A program made the translations under genes and the position numbers. Shown here one piece after another: positions 5,752-5,983 of a stretch of DNA of 5,983 nucleotides (positions are counted from its first letter, which is position 1; every line of letters begins with the position of its first letter). The notes under the pieces were generated by a model. It was not told where the DNA came from and did not search any database. It worked only from the letters and a program-made list of their open reading frames with translations. This stretch comes from an uncultured Sphingomonadaceae bacterium (GTDB taxonomy: Bacteria; Pseudomonadota; Alphaproteobacteria; Sphingomonadales; Sphingomonadaceae): positions 1-5,983 of the forward strand of contig CAKZSF010000003.1 of NCBI GenBank assembly GCA_937920575.1, in the 5' to 3' direction.

Positions 5752-5983
5752 CTAGCCGTCCTGATCGAAGGGTTGCGTCGATTTTGCCTGACCATCGGGA
5801 CCTGCAACAATCTTCTCGATCCGCGCTTGAGCCGCATCGAGCCTAGCCTGACAATGCTGGCGCAATCTTTCGCCACGCTCATACAAATCGATCGAATCGT
5901 CGAGTGGCACTTCACCACTTTCGAGTTTGGAGACGACCTGTTCTAATTCTCGCAAAGCCGACTCAAAAGACAGCTCGTTCAGC
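5752..5983 (-). CDS. xseB: Exodeoxyribonuclease VII small subunit (5' end outside window)
   Basis: Small subunit of exonuclease VII, which binds the large XseA subunit and helps degrade single-stranded DNA to oligonucleotides. The frame is open to the window edge: translation continues upstream of the TTG at 5955 as LNELSFESALRELEQVV. That TTG is therefore an internal leucine codon, and only a few N-terminal residues are missing. Seventy-six residues are visible; the family is usually about 75-85. The signature FESALRELEQVVSKLESGEV is followed by PLDDSIDLYERGERLRQHC and then QARLDAAQARIEKI, matching the two-helix hairpin typical of XseB. A short charged tail ends in a TAG stop. The gene precedes ispA by three bases, the common xseB-ispA pairing, and is the first gene visible in the minus-strand run. 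No xseA is seen in the window. Confidence 0.95.
   Translation of the reverse strand, partial: LNELSFESALRELEQVVSKLESGEVPLDDSIDLYERGERLRQHCQARLDAAQARIEKIVAGPDGQAKSTQPFDQDG

Noticed and set aside
5752..5955. xseB starting at the TTG at 5955
   Set aside because: The frame continues upstream with LNELSFESALRE, part of the conserved XseB signature, so the TTG is an internal leucine codon.
1..5983. A novel defence, mobile or biosynthetic system
   Set aside because: Every coding stretch is assigned to a known housekeeping family, gaps are all short, and there are no repeats, integrases, transposases or toxin-antitoxin pairs.

Overview
The window looks like ordinary core chromosome from an alphaproteobacterium, most likely a sphingomonad (Erythrobacteraceae or Sphingomonadaceae). 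The basis is protein character. The Tgt active-site and zinc residues keep a constant 10-residue offset from the Zymomonas mobilis enzyme as I remember its numbering, and the RpsD, CoaD, QueA and chorismate mutase sequences have a familiar sphingomonad style. This is recognition from memory, not a search, so the genus is left open. I see no insertion sequence, phage gene, CRISPR array, tRNA or rRNA, and no stretch over 300 bases without a gene.

Left part, plus strand (1-1044): the C-terminal half of ribosomal protein S4 (rpsD) enters from outside the window and is followed at once by a strong intrinsic terminator (319-359). After a 108-base gap comes a flavodoxin-fold NAD(P)H-dependent oxidoreductase of the MdaB/NQO type (412-1044, GTG start). 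Its stop codon overlaps the stop codon of the convergent chorismate mutase gene in the four bases CTAA.

Right part, minus strand (5983 down to 1041): seven genes run in one direction in the order xseB (partial at its 5' end), ispA, coaD, a periplasmic cyclophilin, queA, tgt, chorismate mutase. Spacing is very tight within two sub-blocks. In xseB-ispA-coaD the gaps are 3 and 0 bases. In queA-tgt-chorismate mutase there is a TGATG overlap and then a 3-base gap. The cyclophilin sits between the blocks with 72 bases upstream and 32 downstream. The whole set could be one operon, or two if the 72-base gap holds a promoter. The main promoter lies outside the window.

Functionally the cluster is a mixture of housekeeping steps: a small subunit of exonuclease VII, farnesyl diphosphate synthesis, the penultimate step of coenzyme A synthesis, periplasmic prolyl isomerisation, two steps of queuosine tRNA modification (Tgt puts preQ1 into the anticodon wobble position, QueA then adds the epoxycyclopentanediol moiety), and chorismate to prephenate. 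Only queA and tgt share a pathway. I found no evidence for a new biological system. The findings below are modest: gene-overlap architecture, a few unusual residues, and a CoaD N-terminal extension.
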